Of a DNA stretch of 64,000 bases, positions 51,023 through 61,474 are shown one piece after another (position 1 is the stretch's first letter; each line of letters opens with the position of its first letter). A model generated the notes under the pieces. The model saw only the letters and a list, made by a program, of their open reading frames with translations, did no database searches and had not been told where the DNA came from. Source of the stretch: Sphingomonas sp. NFR04 (GTDB lineage Bacteria > Pseudomonadota > Alphaproteobacteria > Sphingomonadales > Sphingomonadaceae); contig NZ_FORV01000007.1 in NCBI RefSeq assembly GCF_900114095.1, positions 124,001 to 188,000 on the forward strand. Reading direction: 5' to 3'. Position numbers and translations under genes: made by a program.

Positions 51023-52021
51023 ATGACCGCATATTCCCTGCTCGATCTGGTGCCCGTCGTCCAAGGCGGCACCGTGGGCCAGGCGCTCGCCAACGCCGCC
51101 GACCTTGCCGCCCATGCCGAGAAGCTCGGCTTCCAGCGCTACTGGATGGCGGAGCATCACGGCATGGAGGGCATCGCCAGCGCCGCCACCGCGGTGGTGA
51201 TCGCGCATGTCGGCCAGGCGACCAGCACGATCCGCATCGGCGCGGGCGGCATCATGCTGCCCAACCACTCGCCGCTGCAGGTGGCCGAAGCCTTCGGTAC
51301 GCTCGACGCGCTCTTCCCCGGCCGCATCGACTTGGGGCTGGGCCGCGCACCGGGTTCGGACCAGCGGGTATCGGCCGCGATCCGCCGCAACCTCGAGAGC
51401 GACGGCAACGACTTCCCGCAGGACGTGATGGAGCTGCAAAGCTATTTCGCCGATGATGGCCGCACCGGCATTCGCGCAACGCCGGGCGCGGGCGCGAACG
51501 TCAAGCTGTGGATCCTCGGCTCCAGCACCTTCGGCGCGCAGCTCGCCGCCGCGCTCGGCCTGCCCTATGCCTTCGCCTCGCACTTCGCGCCGGGGCTGCT
51601 CGACGAGGCGATCGCGGTCTATCGCCGCAACTTTCGCCCGTCCGAGGCGCTGGCCAAGCCGCATGTGATGCTGGGCTTCAACGTGTTCGGTGCCGACAGC
51701 GATGAGGAGGCCGAATATCTTGCCAGCTCGCAGCAACAGGCCTTCGTCGCGATCCGCACCACCGGGCGCGGCATCCAGCTGCCGCCGCCGGTGCGCGGCT
51801 ATCGCGAGAGCCTGGGCACGCAGGGCAATGCCGTGCTCGACCATGTGCTGTCGGCCTCGGCGATCGGCGGTCCGGCCAAGGTGCGGCGCGAGATCGAGGC
51901 CTTTATCGAACGCACCCAGGCCGACGAACTGATGCTCACCAGCGCGATGTTCGATCACCAGGCGCGCAAGCGCAGCCTGGAGATCGCGGCGGAGGCGATG
52001 CGCGCGGTCGAGCCTGCCTGA
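51023..52021 (+). CDS. LLM class flavin-dependent oxidoreductase
   Basis: A 332-residue luciferase-like TIM-barrel protein. YSLLDLVPVVQGGT, RYWMAEHHGMEGIASAA and GAGGIMLPNHSPLQVAEAFGTLDALFPGRIDLGLGRAPG (shortened here) are the YhbW/MsnO8-type signatures that bind FMN. It would be a monooxygenase using reduced flavin from a partner. Substrate unknown. The ATG at 51023 follows a repeat, and a purine-rich ribosome site is not evident. Confidence 0.9.
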   Translation: MTAYSLLDLVPVVQGGTVGQALANAADLAAHAEKLGFQRYWMAEHHGMEGIASAATAVVIAHVGQATSTIRIGAGGIMLPNHSPLQVAEAFGTLDALFPGRIDLGLGRAPGSDQRVSAAIRRNLESDGNDFPQDVMELQSYFADDGRTGIRATPGAGANVKLWILGSSTFGAQLAAALGLPYAFASHFAPGLLDEAIAVYRRNFRPSEALAKPHVMLGFNVFGADSDEEAEYLASSQQQAFVAIRTTGRGIQLPPPVRGYRESLGTQGNAVLDHVLSASAIGGPAKVRREIEAFIERTQADELMLTSAMFDHQARKRSLEIAAEAMRAVEPA

Positions 52022-52027
52022 GGAATT

Positions 52028-52058
52028 GGGGCGGCGCATGCCCCCGCAGCGCCGCCCC
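52028..52058. terminator. Hairpin between convergent genes
   Basis: A perfect 10-bp stem (GGGGCGGCGC at 52028-52037 with 52049-52058) around an 11-base loop, between the LLM oxidoreductase stop and the stop of the opposing hypothetical gene. No long T-run. Confidence 0.6.
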
Positions 52059-52065
52059 TCGCCGG

Positions 52066-52620
52066 TCAGGCCAGGGTATCGAGGACCAGACCGGTCGATT
52101 TGGTGCTGCTGCTCTTGCTGGTATCGCCCGACGCCGAATAGCTGGTCGTGTCCTCGGCCTGGTCACGCAGCTGCTTGAGGAACTGCGAGACCGCATCGCT
52201 CGTGGCGTCTGCGGTAGTTGTGGCGGTGTCCGTATCCGTATCGGCGTCCGCATCCTGCGCAGGCGGCGGGCCTTCCGGGCCCTTGCCGCCATGGGCGCCG
52301 TGCGGACTATGCTTGCCGTCCGCGCCTTTGGCGAACATGCTCTTCAGCTCGGTCGCCTGGTCCTCGGTCAGCGTGCCGTTGTCGACCTGTCCCTGGATCA
52401 GCGACTCCATCTTCGCCTTCATGTCGCCCGACGGCTTGGTGCCGCTGCTACGCTCGGAGGCGAGACTCGAATCGATCGAGTCGAGCGCGGTCGACAGCGC
52501 GCTCTGGTCGGTGGCGCTGATCTCGCCCGACGAGACGGCAGCGGAAATCCGGTCGTTGATGCGGTCGCGCGGCGACGGCATCGCGGTGCTGGCGGTGGAA
52601 AGTGCAGAGATACTGCTCAT
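52066..52620 (-). CDS. Ser/Thr/Ala-rich protein of unknown function
   Basis: A 184-residue protein without a classical signal peptide. It contains two similar helical units, SGEISATDQSALSTALDSI and NGTLTEDQATELKSMFAKG, each with a G-x-(I/L)-(S/T)-x-x-Q turn reminiscent of EF-hand-like or SHOCT-like helix pairs. A Gly/His-rich linker (HSPHGAHGGKG), a Asp/Thr run (DADADTDTDT) and a C-terminal helix with a Ser/Thr-rich tail follow. GGAGGG lies seven bases before the ATG. A role outside the cytoplasm is possible but unsupported. Convergent with the LLM gene. Confidence 0.65.
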   Translation of the reverse strand: MSSISALSTASTAMPSPRDRINDRISAAVSSGEISATDQSALSTALDSIDSSLASERSSGTKPSGDMKAKMESLIQGQVDNGTLTEDQATELKSMFAKGADGKHSPHGAHGGKGPEGPPPAQDADADTDTDTATTTADATSDAVSQFLKQLRDQAEDTTSYSASGDTSKSSSTKSTGLVLDTLA

Positions 52621-52789
52621 GGTTGCCCTCCAATGGGGAACATTCCCCACCACAGTTTACACCATTTGGGTTAAGCAATCGTTGCCCTGCCGCGACTTTC
52701 TTGGTGCAATGCCGCGCAGGCGCAGCCCAACGATCGCCGTATGAACGGCGTGCATCACAGCGGAATTTCACGATGTTGCGGCGGCGAAA

Positions 52790-54208
52790 TCAGCCGGCGG
52801 CGGGCAGGCGGAGGCGGACGAGCAGGCCGCCCAGATCCTCGCTTTCCTCCAGGCTGACGGTGCCGCCATAGATCTCGGCGACGTCGCGGACGATCGCCAT
52901 GCCGAGGCCGGTGCCGGGCTTGCCGGTATCGAGCCGAACGCCGCGATCGAAGATGCGGATGCGATCGGCTTCCGGGATTCCCATGCCGTCATCCTCGACC
53001 AGGATCTCGACGAACCCCGATTCGAGCCGCGCGGTGACGAACACGCTGCCGCCGCCATATTTGGCCGCGTTCTCGACGAGGTTGCCGAGGATCTCGTCGA
53101 GATCCTGCCGCTCGATATGCGCCACCGCGTCCTTCACCCCGTCCACGTCGATGCGGACATTGGGGTAGAGCCGCGCCACCGCGCGCTCCACCGCCTCGAT
53201 CGACGGCCATACCTCGGCGCGGCTGTGCGCGCTGCCGCGGCGGCCGACGGCGCGGGCGCGGGCAAGGTGGTGGTCGATCTGCCGCCGCATCGTCCGCGCC
53301 TCGCGGATCACGGTATCGGGTAGGTCCTCTTGCCCGGCGGCGGCGGCGTTCATGATCACACTCAGCGGCGTCTTGAGCGCATGGGCGAGGTTCCCGGCAT
53401 GGCGCCGCGCCTCCTCGGCCTGGCGGTCGTTATGCTCGACCAAGGCGTTCAGTTCGTCGACCATCGGCCCGACCTCGGCCGGCATTGGGCCGCCGACGCG
53501 CTGGGTGCGCCCCGCGCGCAGGCTGGCGATCTCGCGCCGCACCTTGCGCAGGGGGCGGAGGCCGTACCAGGTCTGCAGCGCCGCCATCGCCACCAGTCCC
53601 AGGCCGAGCAGCGCGAAGCTGCGCACCAGCGTGCGGCGCACGGTGGCGATCTGTGCGTCCAGCACGTCGCGGCTCTCCGCCACCTGGAAGCGCCAGCGGA
53701 CCGGCGATCCCGGAAGCTTCAGGTCGCGCTCGGCAATCCGCAGCTTCTGGTCCGGGAACTGGTTGCTGTCGTAGAAGTGCATCTCGCGATCATTGTGGAC
53801 CTGATCGACCTTGAGGCGCCGGTCCCAGAGCGAACGCGAGTAGAAGGGCTCGAACCCTTGACCGCTGATCTGCCAATAGGCCCCCGAATTGGGCTCGAGG
53901 AAGCGCTGGTCGGCAAGCTCACGATTGAGCACCACCTCGCCGTTCGAGCCCAGTTCGGCCGAGACGATCATCGACGAGACGAGATAGTCGAGCTGGTCGT
54001 CGAAATTGCGGGTGATCGCGGAGGTCAGCACCCGATCGAGCGCATAGCCGCCGCCGACGAGCAGCAGCAGGATCCACGCCGTCGCCACCAGCAGCATGCG
54101 CCGGCTGACCGAGCCGGTGACGCGCACCGGCCGGCGCTCGCGCGGATCGACCTCGGCGGGCATGGGCGCGGCGTCTTGTTCCTCGCCGGAGATCAGCGTC
54201 GCGTCCAC
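52790..54208 (-). CDS. Sensor histidine kinase (PhoQ-like)
   Basis: A 472-residue two-helix membrane kinase. TM1 is about residues 38-58 and TM2 about 195-215 with a periplasmic sensor between; a HAMP-like region follows, then the dimerisation helix with H276 in HALKTPLSV, and the ATP-binding N (LVENAAKYGG), G1 (DDGMGI) and G2 (GTGLGMAI) boxes. It starts at a GTG (54208), 10 bases after the response regulator stop. The HALKTPL motif is typical of the PhoQ group. Confidence 0.92.
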   Translation of the reverse strand: MDATLISGEEQDAAPMPAEVDPRERRPVRVTGSVSRRMLLVATAWILLLLVGGGYALDRVLTSAITRNFDDQLDYLVSSMIVSAELGSNGEVVLNRELADQRFLEPNSGAYWQISGQGFEPFYSRSLWDRRLKVDQVHNDREMHFYDSNQFPDQKLRIAERDLKLPGSPVRWRFQVAESRDVLDAQIATVRRTLVRSFALLGLGLVAMAALQTWYGLRPLRKVRREIASLRAGRTQRVGGPMPAEVGPMVDELNALVEHNDRQAEEARRHAGNLAHALKTPLSVIMNAAAAGQEDLPDTVIREARTMRRQIDHHLARARAVGRRGSAHSRAEVWPSIEAVERAVARLYPNVRIDVDGVKDAVAHIERQDLDEILGNLVENAAKYGGGSVFVTARLESGFVEILVEDDGMGIPEADRIRIFDRGVRLDTGKPGTGLGMAIVRDVAEIYGGTVSLEESEDLGGLLVRLRLPAAG

Positions 54209-54218
54209 CCGCCCGGCC

Positions 54219-54887
54219 TCAGGTGAAGCTGGCTTCGTCGAGGCTGTAGCCGAGACCGCGAATGGTGGTGATCACGTCGGCGCCCAGCTTCTTGCGGATG
54301 CGCGTCACGAACACTTCGATCGTGTTCGAATCGCGATCGAAATCCTGGTCGTAGATATGCTCGATCAGCTCGGTGCGGCTGACCACCTTGCCCTTGTGGT
54401 GAAGCAGGTAGCTGAGCAGCTTGTATTCCTGCGCGGTCAGCTTCACCGGCTCGCCCGCCTTGGTGACCTTGCCCGATCGGGTGTCGAGCCGGATATCGCC
54501 TGCGGTCAGCTCGGCCGAGGCGTTGCCCGAGGCGCGGCGGATCAGCGCGCGCAGGCGGGCGATCAGCTCCTCGGTCTGGAACGGCTTGGCGACATAATCG
54601 TCGGCACCCGCATCGAGACCCGCGACCTTGTCCGACCAGCTGTCGCGCGCGGTGAGCACCAGCACCGGCATGGTGCGGCCTTCCTTGCGCCAGCGATCGA
54701 GCACGGTCAGCCCGTCGATCTCGGGCAGGCCGAGGTCGAGGATGATCGCGTCATATTGCTCGGTCGAACCGAGGAAATGGCCTTCCTCGCCATCGGTCGC
54801 GAGGTCGACGGCATAGCCCGCGCCCTCGAGCGCGGTGCGCAGCTGGATCCCGAGATTGGGTTCGTCCTCGACGATCAGAAGTCGCAT
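54219..54887 (-). CDS. OmpR/PhoB-type response regulator
   Basis: A 222-residue regulator. The receiver has ED pocket residues near residue 8, phosphoacceptor D51 and K101. The winged-helix C-terminal domain includes LTAQEYKLLSYLLHHKGKVVSRTELIEHIY and IEVFVTRIRKKLG. Partner of the adjacent histidine kinase. The target genes may include its own operon, in which it is preceded by the PepSY gene. Confidence 0.93.
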   Translation of the reverse strand: MRLLIVEDEPNLGIQLRTALEGAGYAVDLATDGEEGHFLGSTEQYDAIILDLGLPEIDGLTVLDRWRKEGRTMPVLVLTARDSWSDKVAGLDAGADDYVAKPFQTEELIARLRALIRRASGNASAELTAGDIRLDTRSGKVTKAGEPVKLTAQEYKLLSYLLHHKGKVVSRTELIEHIYDQDFDRDSNTIEVFVTRIRKKLGADVITTIRGLGYSLDEASFT

Positions 54888-54915
54888 TCGCTGTCCCGTC
54901 CTTTTCTATGCTGCT

Positions 54916-55260
54916 CTAGCTGCCCATGCGCCGGAGGATCTGGCCGGTATGGCCGTCCACCTCCACCCAGATCACCGATCCATTGCGCAGGAACTTGAGC
55001 GTGTAAACGTCGTGCTCGGGATCATAGTCGAACCCGAGATATTGCGCGCCCGGCATGCGGGGTATCACCCGCCGCTCGATCTCGCGCGCGGGCAGATTCT
55101 GGCCGCGAAGCCGCCGCTCGCGCGCCGCACGCTGGCCGTCATCCTGCTCGGCGCCGATCGGGCGCGCGATGACCGGGCTCGTGAGCGCGAGGCTCGCAAG
55201 ACACGCGATCAGAACGGGTTTGACCAACATCGGCATGGGAATGGCATAGGGTCCGGGCAT
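54916..55260 (-). CDS. PepSY domain-containing exported protein
   Basis: A 114-residue protein with a signal-like N-terminus (MLVKPVLIACLASLALTSPVIA) and a C-terminal PepSY unit GAQYLGFDYDPEHDVYTLKFLRNGSVIWVEVDGHTGQILRRMGS (shortened). PepSY domains often inhibit proteases or modulate kinases in the periplasm. The ATG at 55260 has AGGGG seven bases upstream; starts at 55236 or 55230 are also possible. First gene of a three-gene operon with the two-component system, so it may tune the kinase. Confidence 0.82.
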   Translation of the reverse strand: MPGPYAIPMPMLVKPVLIACLASLALTSPVIARPIGAEQDDGQRAARERRLRGQNLPAREIERRVIPRMPGAQYLGFDYDPEHDVYTLKFLRNGSVIWVEVDGHTGQILRRMGS

Positions 55261-55377
55261 TGAATAGCCCCTGAACATGAACGACAGCCGCGGTTCGGCA
55301 ATTGTGGCATTGGTGCATCGCCGCACCCCATGCCTCGCCGCTTGCGGGGAGGCGCGACGCCTCCTAGGTGCTGCACC

Positions 55378-57162
<1,785 letters not shown>

Positions 57163-57228
57163 GCGCCGGCCCCCTGCCCGTGCCTTCAGGCGTTCGCTTC
57201 CCCCGCCGGGCGGAGGAAGCAGCAGCGA

Positions 57229-57510
57229 TCAGCGGAAATTGTCGGCGTAGGCCTGCAGCTTGAGCTTGCGCTGCGGCGCCGGCACGACGTGATAGGCATA
57301 GCCCTCGCGCTCGGCATATTCCTTCGCCGCTTCCAGCGTCGGGAAGGCAATGCGGACCTGGTTCGCGGTCTCGCCGCCGCCGGCCCAGCCGGTCAGCGGG
57401 TCGGGCCGCTGCGGCGTGTGCGGCTCGAACTCGAGGACCCAATTGTCGGTCCGGGCGCGGCCGGACTGCATCGCGTTCTTGACGCGCTGATAGATGCGAG
57501 CGGACTTCAT
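57229..57510 (-). CDS. NDUFS4-like NADH dehydrogenase accessory subunit
   Basis: A 93-residue protein with the ETC complex I subunit conserved region: ARIYQRVKNAMQSG, WVLEFEP, DPLTGW and FPTLEAAKEYAEREGYAYHV. It is the alphaproteobacterial homolog of the mitochondrial 18-kDa subunit, which stabilises the NADH module. It lies 11 bases after hrpB on the same strand. The ATG at 57510 has AAGGATGG upstream. Confidence 0.9.
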   Translation of the reverse strand: MKSARIYQRVKNAMQSGRARTDNWVLEFEPHTPQRPDPLTGWAGGGETANQVRIAFPTLEAAKEYAEREGYAYHVVPAPQRKLKLQAYADNFR

Positions 57511-57521
57511 GGGGCCATCCT

Positions 57522-60083
57522 TTAGCGCGCCCCGCGCGCCCTTGCATCAGCGTTTTTCGTCCGTAGCGTTGCGGAGGCCGCCGCCGGGTCCTCGGGCCAG
57601 GGATGGCGGGGATAGCGGCCGCGCATTTCCTTGGCGACCGCCGCCCAGCTGCCCTTCCAGAAACCGGGCAGGTCGCGCGTGGTCTGAATCGGCCTGCCCG
57701 CGGGCGAGGTGAGGCTGAGCACGAGCGGCACATCGCCCCCGATCACCGGATGCTCGGCGAGGCCAAACAGCGCCTGGACGCGGACCTCCACGGTGGGGCC
57801 GGCCTCGGCGGCATAATCGATCGCGTGGGAGGAGCCGGCGGGGGTTTCGAAGCGCGCGGGCGCGAGTCGGTCGAGCGTCTTCTGCCCGTCCCAGCCGAGC
57901 AGGTTCTGCAGCGCCTGGGTGAGCGATTCGGGCGCCACCGCGTCGAGCCGCCGCTTGCCCGCCAGCGCGGCGGGCAGCCAGTCGTCGAGCGTGGCGAGCA
58001 GCGCCTCGTCGCTCAGCGCGTCGATGCCGGCATAGGCGGCGCGGGTGCGGAGCGCCTGCGCGGTGTCGGACCAGGGGAGCAGGTGCAAGCCATGGGTCCG
58101 CACGCCTTCGAGCAGCGCTGATTCAATCTCCGCCGGGATTGCGGCCGAATCGCTGCCGCCGGAGAGGCGGACGGCGCCGAGCCGGCGTTCGCGGAGCGCC
58201 TCGATCCGGCCGGTGGCGGGATCGAAGCTGACGGTGCGGCGGGTCTCGATACGGTCGGCGAACAGCGATTCGACCGCGGCGGCGTCGATCGACGCGGCGG
58301 AAAGGATACGCGCGCCGGCGGCCATGCCCTGCGTCTCCGCCACGGCGAGCCACTCGGCGCGGGCGAGCGGCGAGGTGGGGTCGAGCTTGAACCCGCGCCC
58401 GCCCACCGAGGCCCAGGTCTCGCCGGATCCGTCGCGGCGCTTCGCCACCCGGTCCGGGAAGGCGAGCGCGACGCAGAGCGCGACGTCTTCTCCCTGCGCT
58501 CCCCCTCCCGCGTGCGGGAGGGGGCTGGGGGGTGGGCCCCCGGCCGCCGCGCCAGAATCCCGTGTGGAGAGCGAGGGCCCACCCCCAGCCCCTCCCGCAA
58601 GCGGGAGGGGAGCGATTATCCCGCGCGGAAGGACGAGCTTGCTCCACCGCTCGGCCAGCCTGCGCCCATTCTCCGCCCGCTGGCCGCGTTCGCCCTTCCA
58701 CCGACGCAGGCGCAGTTCCAGATCGGCATCATTGCCGCCCAGCCCCCGCTCGCCGAGCAGCACCGCCACCTCCGCCGCCGTCCGCGCCATGCCGCGCTCG
58801 CTCGCGCGCACCAGCATATGCCCCAGCCGCGGCGGCAGCGGCAGGCGGGCGATTGCCTTGCCGTGCTCGGTCGGGCGGCCATCGCTATCGATCGCCTCCA
58901 GCGCCCCCAGCCGCGTCCGCGCCTCGGCGATCGCAGCCTCGGGCGGCGGATCGAGCCAGGCGAGCTGGCGGGGATCGGTCACGCCCCACAGCGCACAGTC
59001 AAGCATCAGCGCCGACAGATCGGCCTCGAGGATCTCCGGCGGGTCGAAGCGCGGCAGTCCCGCGGTCGCCGCCTCTTCCCACAGGCGATAGGCGCTCCCC
59101 GGCCCCTGCCGCGCCGCGCGCCCCGCGCGCTGGGTCACCGCCGCCTGGCTGGCACGCTCGGTGACCAGCCGCGTCATCCCCGCCGCACGATCATAGCGCG
59201 GCCGCCGCGCCAGTCCCGAATCGACCACCACCCGGATGCCGTCGAGCGTCAGCGAGGTCTCGGCGATCGAGGTCGCCAGCACGATCTTGCGCCGCCCCTC
59301 CGGATCGGGGGCGATCGCCGCGCGCTGGGCGGCGGGATCGAGGCTGCCGTGCAGCCGGTGCAGCACCGCGCCGCCGATGTCGCCCAGCCGCTCCGCCGTC
59401 CGCTCGATCTCCGCCACGCCGGGCAGGAAGGCAAGGATACCCCCCGCCTCCTCGCGCAGCGCCTGCCGCACCGCGCCCGCGACGCTGTCCTCGATCCGCG
59501 CTTCCGCCGCGCGACCGAGATGGCGCAGCGTCAGCGGATAGCTGCGCCCTTCGCTCTCCACCACCGGCGCGTCGCCCATCAGCCCGGAGAAGCGGCTGCC
59601 GTCGAGCGTCGCCGACATCGCGACCAGCCGCAGGTCGGGCCGCAGCGCCCCCTGCGCGTCGAGCGCCAGCGCCAGGCCGAAATCGCTGTCGAGGCTGCGC
59701 TCATGCACTTCGTCGAACAGCACCGCCGAGACGCCCGCCAGCTCGGGATCGGCCTGGATGCGGTTGACGAAGATGCCTTCGGTCACGACCGTCACCCGCG
59801 TCGCCGCCGAGCGCTTGCTGTCCATCCGCGTGGCATAGCCGAAGGTCTTGCCGACACCCTCGCCCGCCAGCGCCGCCATCCGCTCCGCCGCCGCCCGCGC
59901 CGCGAGCCTGCGCGGCGAGAGCAGCAGGATTTCGCCGGTGCACCAGGCCTCGCCGAGCAGCGCCGGCGCGACCGCCGTGGTCTTGCCCGCCCCCGGCGGC
60001 GCGACCAGCACCGCGTTGCTCGCTCCCCGCAGCGCGTCGAGCAGCGCCGGCAAAACAGCGTGGATCGGCAGGGAGGGCGTCAT
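57522..60083 (-). CDS. hrpB: ATP-dependent helicase HrpB, carrying an in-frame palindromic element
   Basis: An 853-residue DEAH-box helicase. Motif I is APPGAGKTT, motif II DEVH, motif III SATL, motif VI QRAGRAAR, followed by HA2, and the C-terminal HrpB domain. About 820 residues are usual; the excess is a segment at about residues 491-529 (PLPLAGGAGGGPSLST... SPLPHAGGGA) encoded by a palindromic repeat at 58498-58612. It falls in a linker between the WSKLVLPRG helix and the VALCVALAFPDRVA block that normally follow closely. Frame intact. A DNA repair or RNA role is unproven. Divergent from the small acidic gene. Confidence 0.93.
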   Translation of the reverse strand: MTPSLPIHAVLPALLDALRGASNAVLVAPPGAGKTTAVAPALLGEAWCTGEILLLSPRRLAARAAAERMAALAGEGVGKTFGYATRMDSKRSAATRVTVVTEGIFVNRIQADPELAGVSAVLFDEVHERSLDSDFGLALALDAQGALRPDLRLVAMSATLDGSRFSGLMGDAPVVESEGRSYPLTLRHLGRAAEARIEDSVAGAVRQALREEAGGILAFLPGVAEIERTAERLGDIGGAVLHRLHGSLDPAAQRAAIAPDPEGRRKIVLATSIAETSLTLDGIRVVVDSGLARRPRYDRAAGMTRLVTERASQAAVTQRAGRAARQGPGSAYRLWEEAATAGLPRFDPPEILEADLSALMLDCALWGVTDPRQLAWLDPPPEAAIAEARTRLGALEAIDSDGRPTEHGKAIARLPLPPRLGHMLVRASERGMARTAAEVAVLLGERGLGGNDADLELRLRRWKGERGQRAENGRRLAERWSKLVLPRGIIAPLPLAGGAGGGPSLSTRDSGAAAGGPPPSPLPHAGGGAQGEDVALCVALAFPDRVAKRRDGSGETWASVGGRGFKLDPTSPLARAEWLAVAETQGMAAGARILSAASIDAAAVESLFADRIETRRTVSFDPATGRIEALRERRLGAVRLSGGSDSAAIPAEIESALLEGVRTHGLHLLPWSDTAQALRTRAAYAGIDALSDEALLATLDDWLPAALAGKRRLDAVAPESLTQALQNLLGWDGQKTLDRLAPARFETPAGSSHAIDYAAEAGPTVEVRVQALFGLAEHPVIGGDVPLVLSLTSPAGRPIQTTRDLPGFWKGSWAAVAKEMRGRYPRHPWPEDPAAASATLRTKNADARARGAR
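58498..58612. repeat. Palindromic element, family A, inserted in hrpB
   Basis: 115 bases, the same length and same reading frame as the ileS copy (9325-9439). Only three differences from it occur outside a central stretch of about 21 bases. The right-hand end reads CCCCTCCCGCAAGCGGGAGG as in the other family A copies. Confidence 0.88.
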
Positions 60084-60143
60084 CGGGCTGCAACCAATCG
60101 GGACAAGCGTGGTTAGGCGGACTCACCGCCAGAGGAGCGCGAC

Positions 60144-60362
60144 ATGGCACGAATCCTTTCCCAGTTCACCATCACCCCGGACAGCGACGGCGATTACACC
60201 CTCCACCTCGAGGACGAGGACGGTGAGACCATCGAAATGACGGCGAGCTACGAGCAGCTCGACCTGATCGTCGAAGGCATCGAAGAGGTGCTCGACATGG
60301 ACGAGGAAGACGCGCTCGAAGTCGACGAGGATGACGGCGAAGAGAAGTCGACCGAAGAATGA
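60144..60362 (+). CDS. Small acidic protein of unknown function
   Basis: A 72-residue protein: an N-terminal beta-like segment (ARILSQFTITPDSDGDYTLHLEDEDGE), a helix SYEQLDLIVEGIEEVLDM and an Asp/Glu tail. The sequence pattern recurs in sphingomonads without a name. AGAGGAG lies seven bases upstream of the ATG. Divergent from hrpB and convergent with the polyprenyl synthase. Nothing suggests a catalytic role. Confidence 0.75.
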   Translation: MARILSQFTITPDSDGDYTLHLEDEDGETIEMTASYEQLDLIVEGIEEVLDMDEEDALEVDEDDGEEKSTEE

Positions 60363-60370
60363 TTCCGGTC

Positions 60371-60394
60371 GGCGCGCGTCAGTAGGCGCGCGCC
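60371..60394. terminator. Hairpin at the convergent gene ends
   Basis: GGCGCGCG (60371-60378) pairs with CGCGCGCC (60387-60394), straddling the stop codon of the polyprenyl synthase and lying eight bases after the acidic protein stop. Confidence 0.4.
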
Positions 60395-61392
60395 ACCGCG
60401 AATTCCACGGCTTCCACCATCGCGTCCTTGGCTTCGCAGGCGCGGAAGCCGCCCAGCGCATCGATCGCGCGCTGGCCGTAATGGCGGGCACGCGCCAGCG
60501 TATCGTCCACCGCGCGGCAGCTCTGCACCAGCCGGATCGCCTCGGCGAAATCCTCGTCCGCGATGCGACGGCCCGAAATCGCTTCCTTCCAGAAGCCGCG
60601 TTCCGCCTCGTTGCCGCGCGCGTATGCCAGGATCACCGGCAGCGTCATCTTGCCTTCGCGGAAGTCATCGCCGGCATCCTTGCCCATGGTCGATGCGTCC
60701 GAGACGTAATCGATCGCGTCGTCGACCAGCTGGAAAGCGATGCCCAGGTTGCGGCCATAAGCGTCGAGCGCCAGCTCCTCCGCTTCGGGACGCTCGGCCA
60801 CCACCGCGGATACACGGCAGGCGGCGGCGAACAGCGCGGCGGTCTTGGCGCCGATGATGTCGAGATAGCGATCCTCGGACAGGTCGATCCGGCGCACCGC
60901 GGTGAGCTGGTTCACTTCCCCTTCCGCGATCACCGCGCTGGCGTTCGACAGGATGTGGAGCGCCTTGAGGCTCTCCGCCTCGACCATCAGCTCGAAGGAT
61001 CGGCTAAACAGGAAATCGCCGACCAGCACGCTGGCGGGATTGCCCCAGATGATGTTGGCGGTGCGGCGGCCGCGGCGCAGGTCCGAACTGTCGACCACGT
61101 CGTCATGGAGCAACGTCGCGGTGTGGATGAACTCCACGGCGGCGGCCAGCTTGTGGTGGCGCGTACCCGCATAGCCGAGCAGGCGGGCGCTGGCGAGCGT
61201 CAGCATCGGCCGCATCCGCTTGCCGCCGCCGGCGATCAGATGGCCGGCGAGTTCGGGAATCAGCGGGATCTCGGACTGCATGCGATCGAGGATCACCGCG
61301 TTCACCAGGTTCATGTCCTGGGCGACCAGCGCCATGATCGGATCGAGCGAAGGCTGGGTTCGCGAGCCCAGGCGGTGGACGGTTGCGCTCAT
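60379..61392 (-). CDS. Long-chain polyprenyl diphosphate synthase
   Basis: A 337-residue trans-isoprenyl synthase. FARM is DDVVD (97-101) with no bulky residue stopping chain growth just upstream, and SARM is DDAIDY. The GGGKRMRP and RTANIIWGN blocks are also present. It makes the side chain of ubiquinone, probably ten units because sphingomonads use Q-10, although the length cannot be read from sequence. Start at 61392 (MSATVHRLGS); longer frames upstream are not conserved. Confidence 0.92.
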   Translation of the reverse strand: MSATVHRLGSRTQPSLDPIMALVAQDMNLVNAVILDRMQSEIPLIPELAGHLIAGGGKRMRPMLTLASARLLGYAGTRHHKLAAAVEFIHTATLLHDDVVDSSDLRRGRRTANIIWGNPASVLVGDFLFSRSFELMVEAESLKALHILSNASAVIAEGEVNQLTAVRRIDLSEDRYLDIIGAKTAALFAAACRVSAVVAERPEAEELALDAYGRNLGIAFQLVDDAIDYVSDASTMGKDAGDDFREGKMTLPVILAYARGNEAERGFWKEAISGRRIADEDFAEAIRLVQSCRAVDDTLARARHYGQRAIDALGGFRACEAKDAMVEAVEFAVARAY

Positions 61393-61474
61393 ATGCAACG
61401 AGCCTCTGGCCTTTGTGCATTGCAAAGGCAAGAGGTGCTTGCATGGCCGTGCCGCAGCGGCAAAAGAGATTTCC

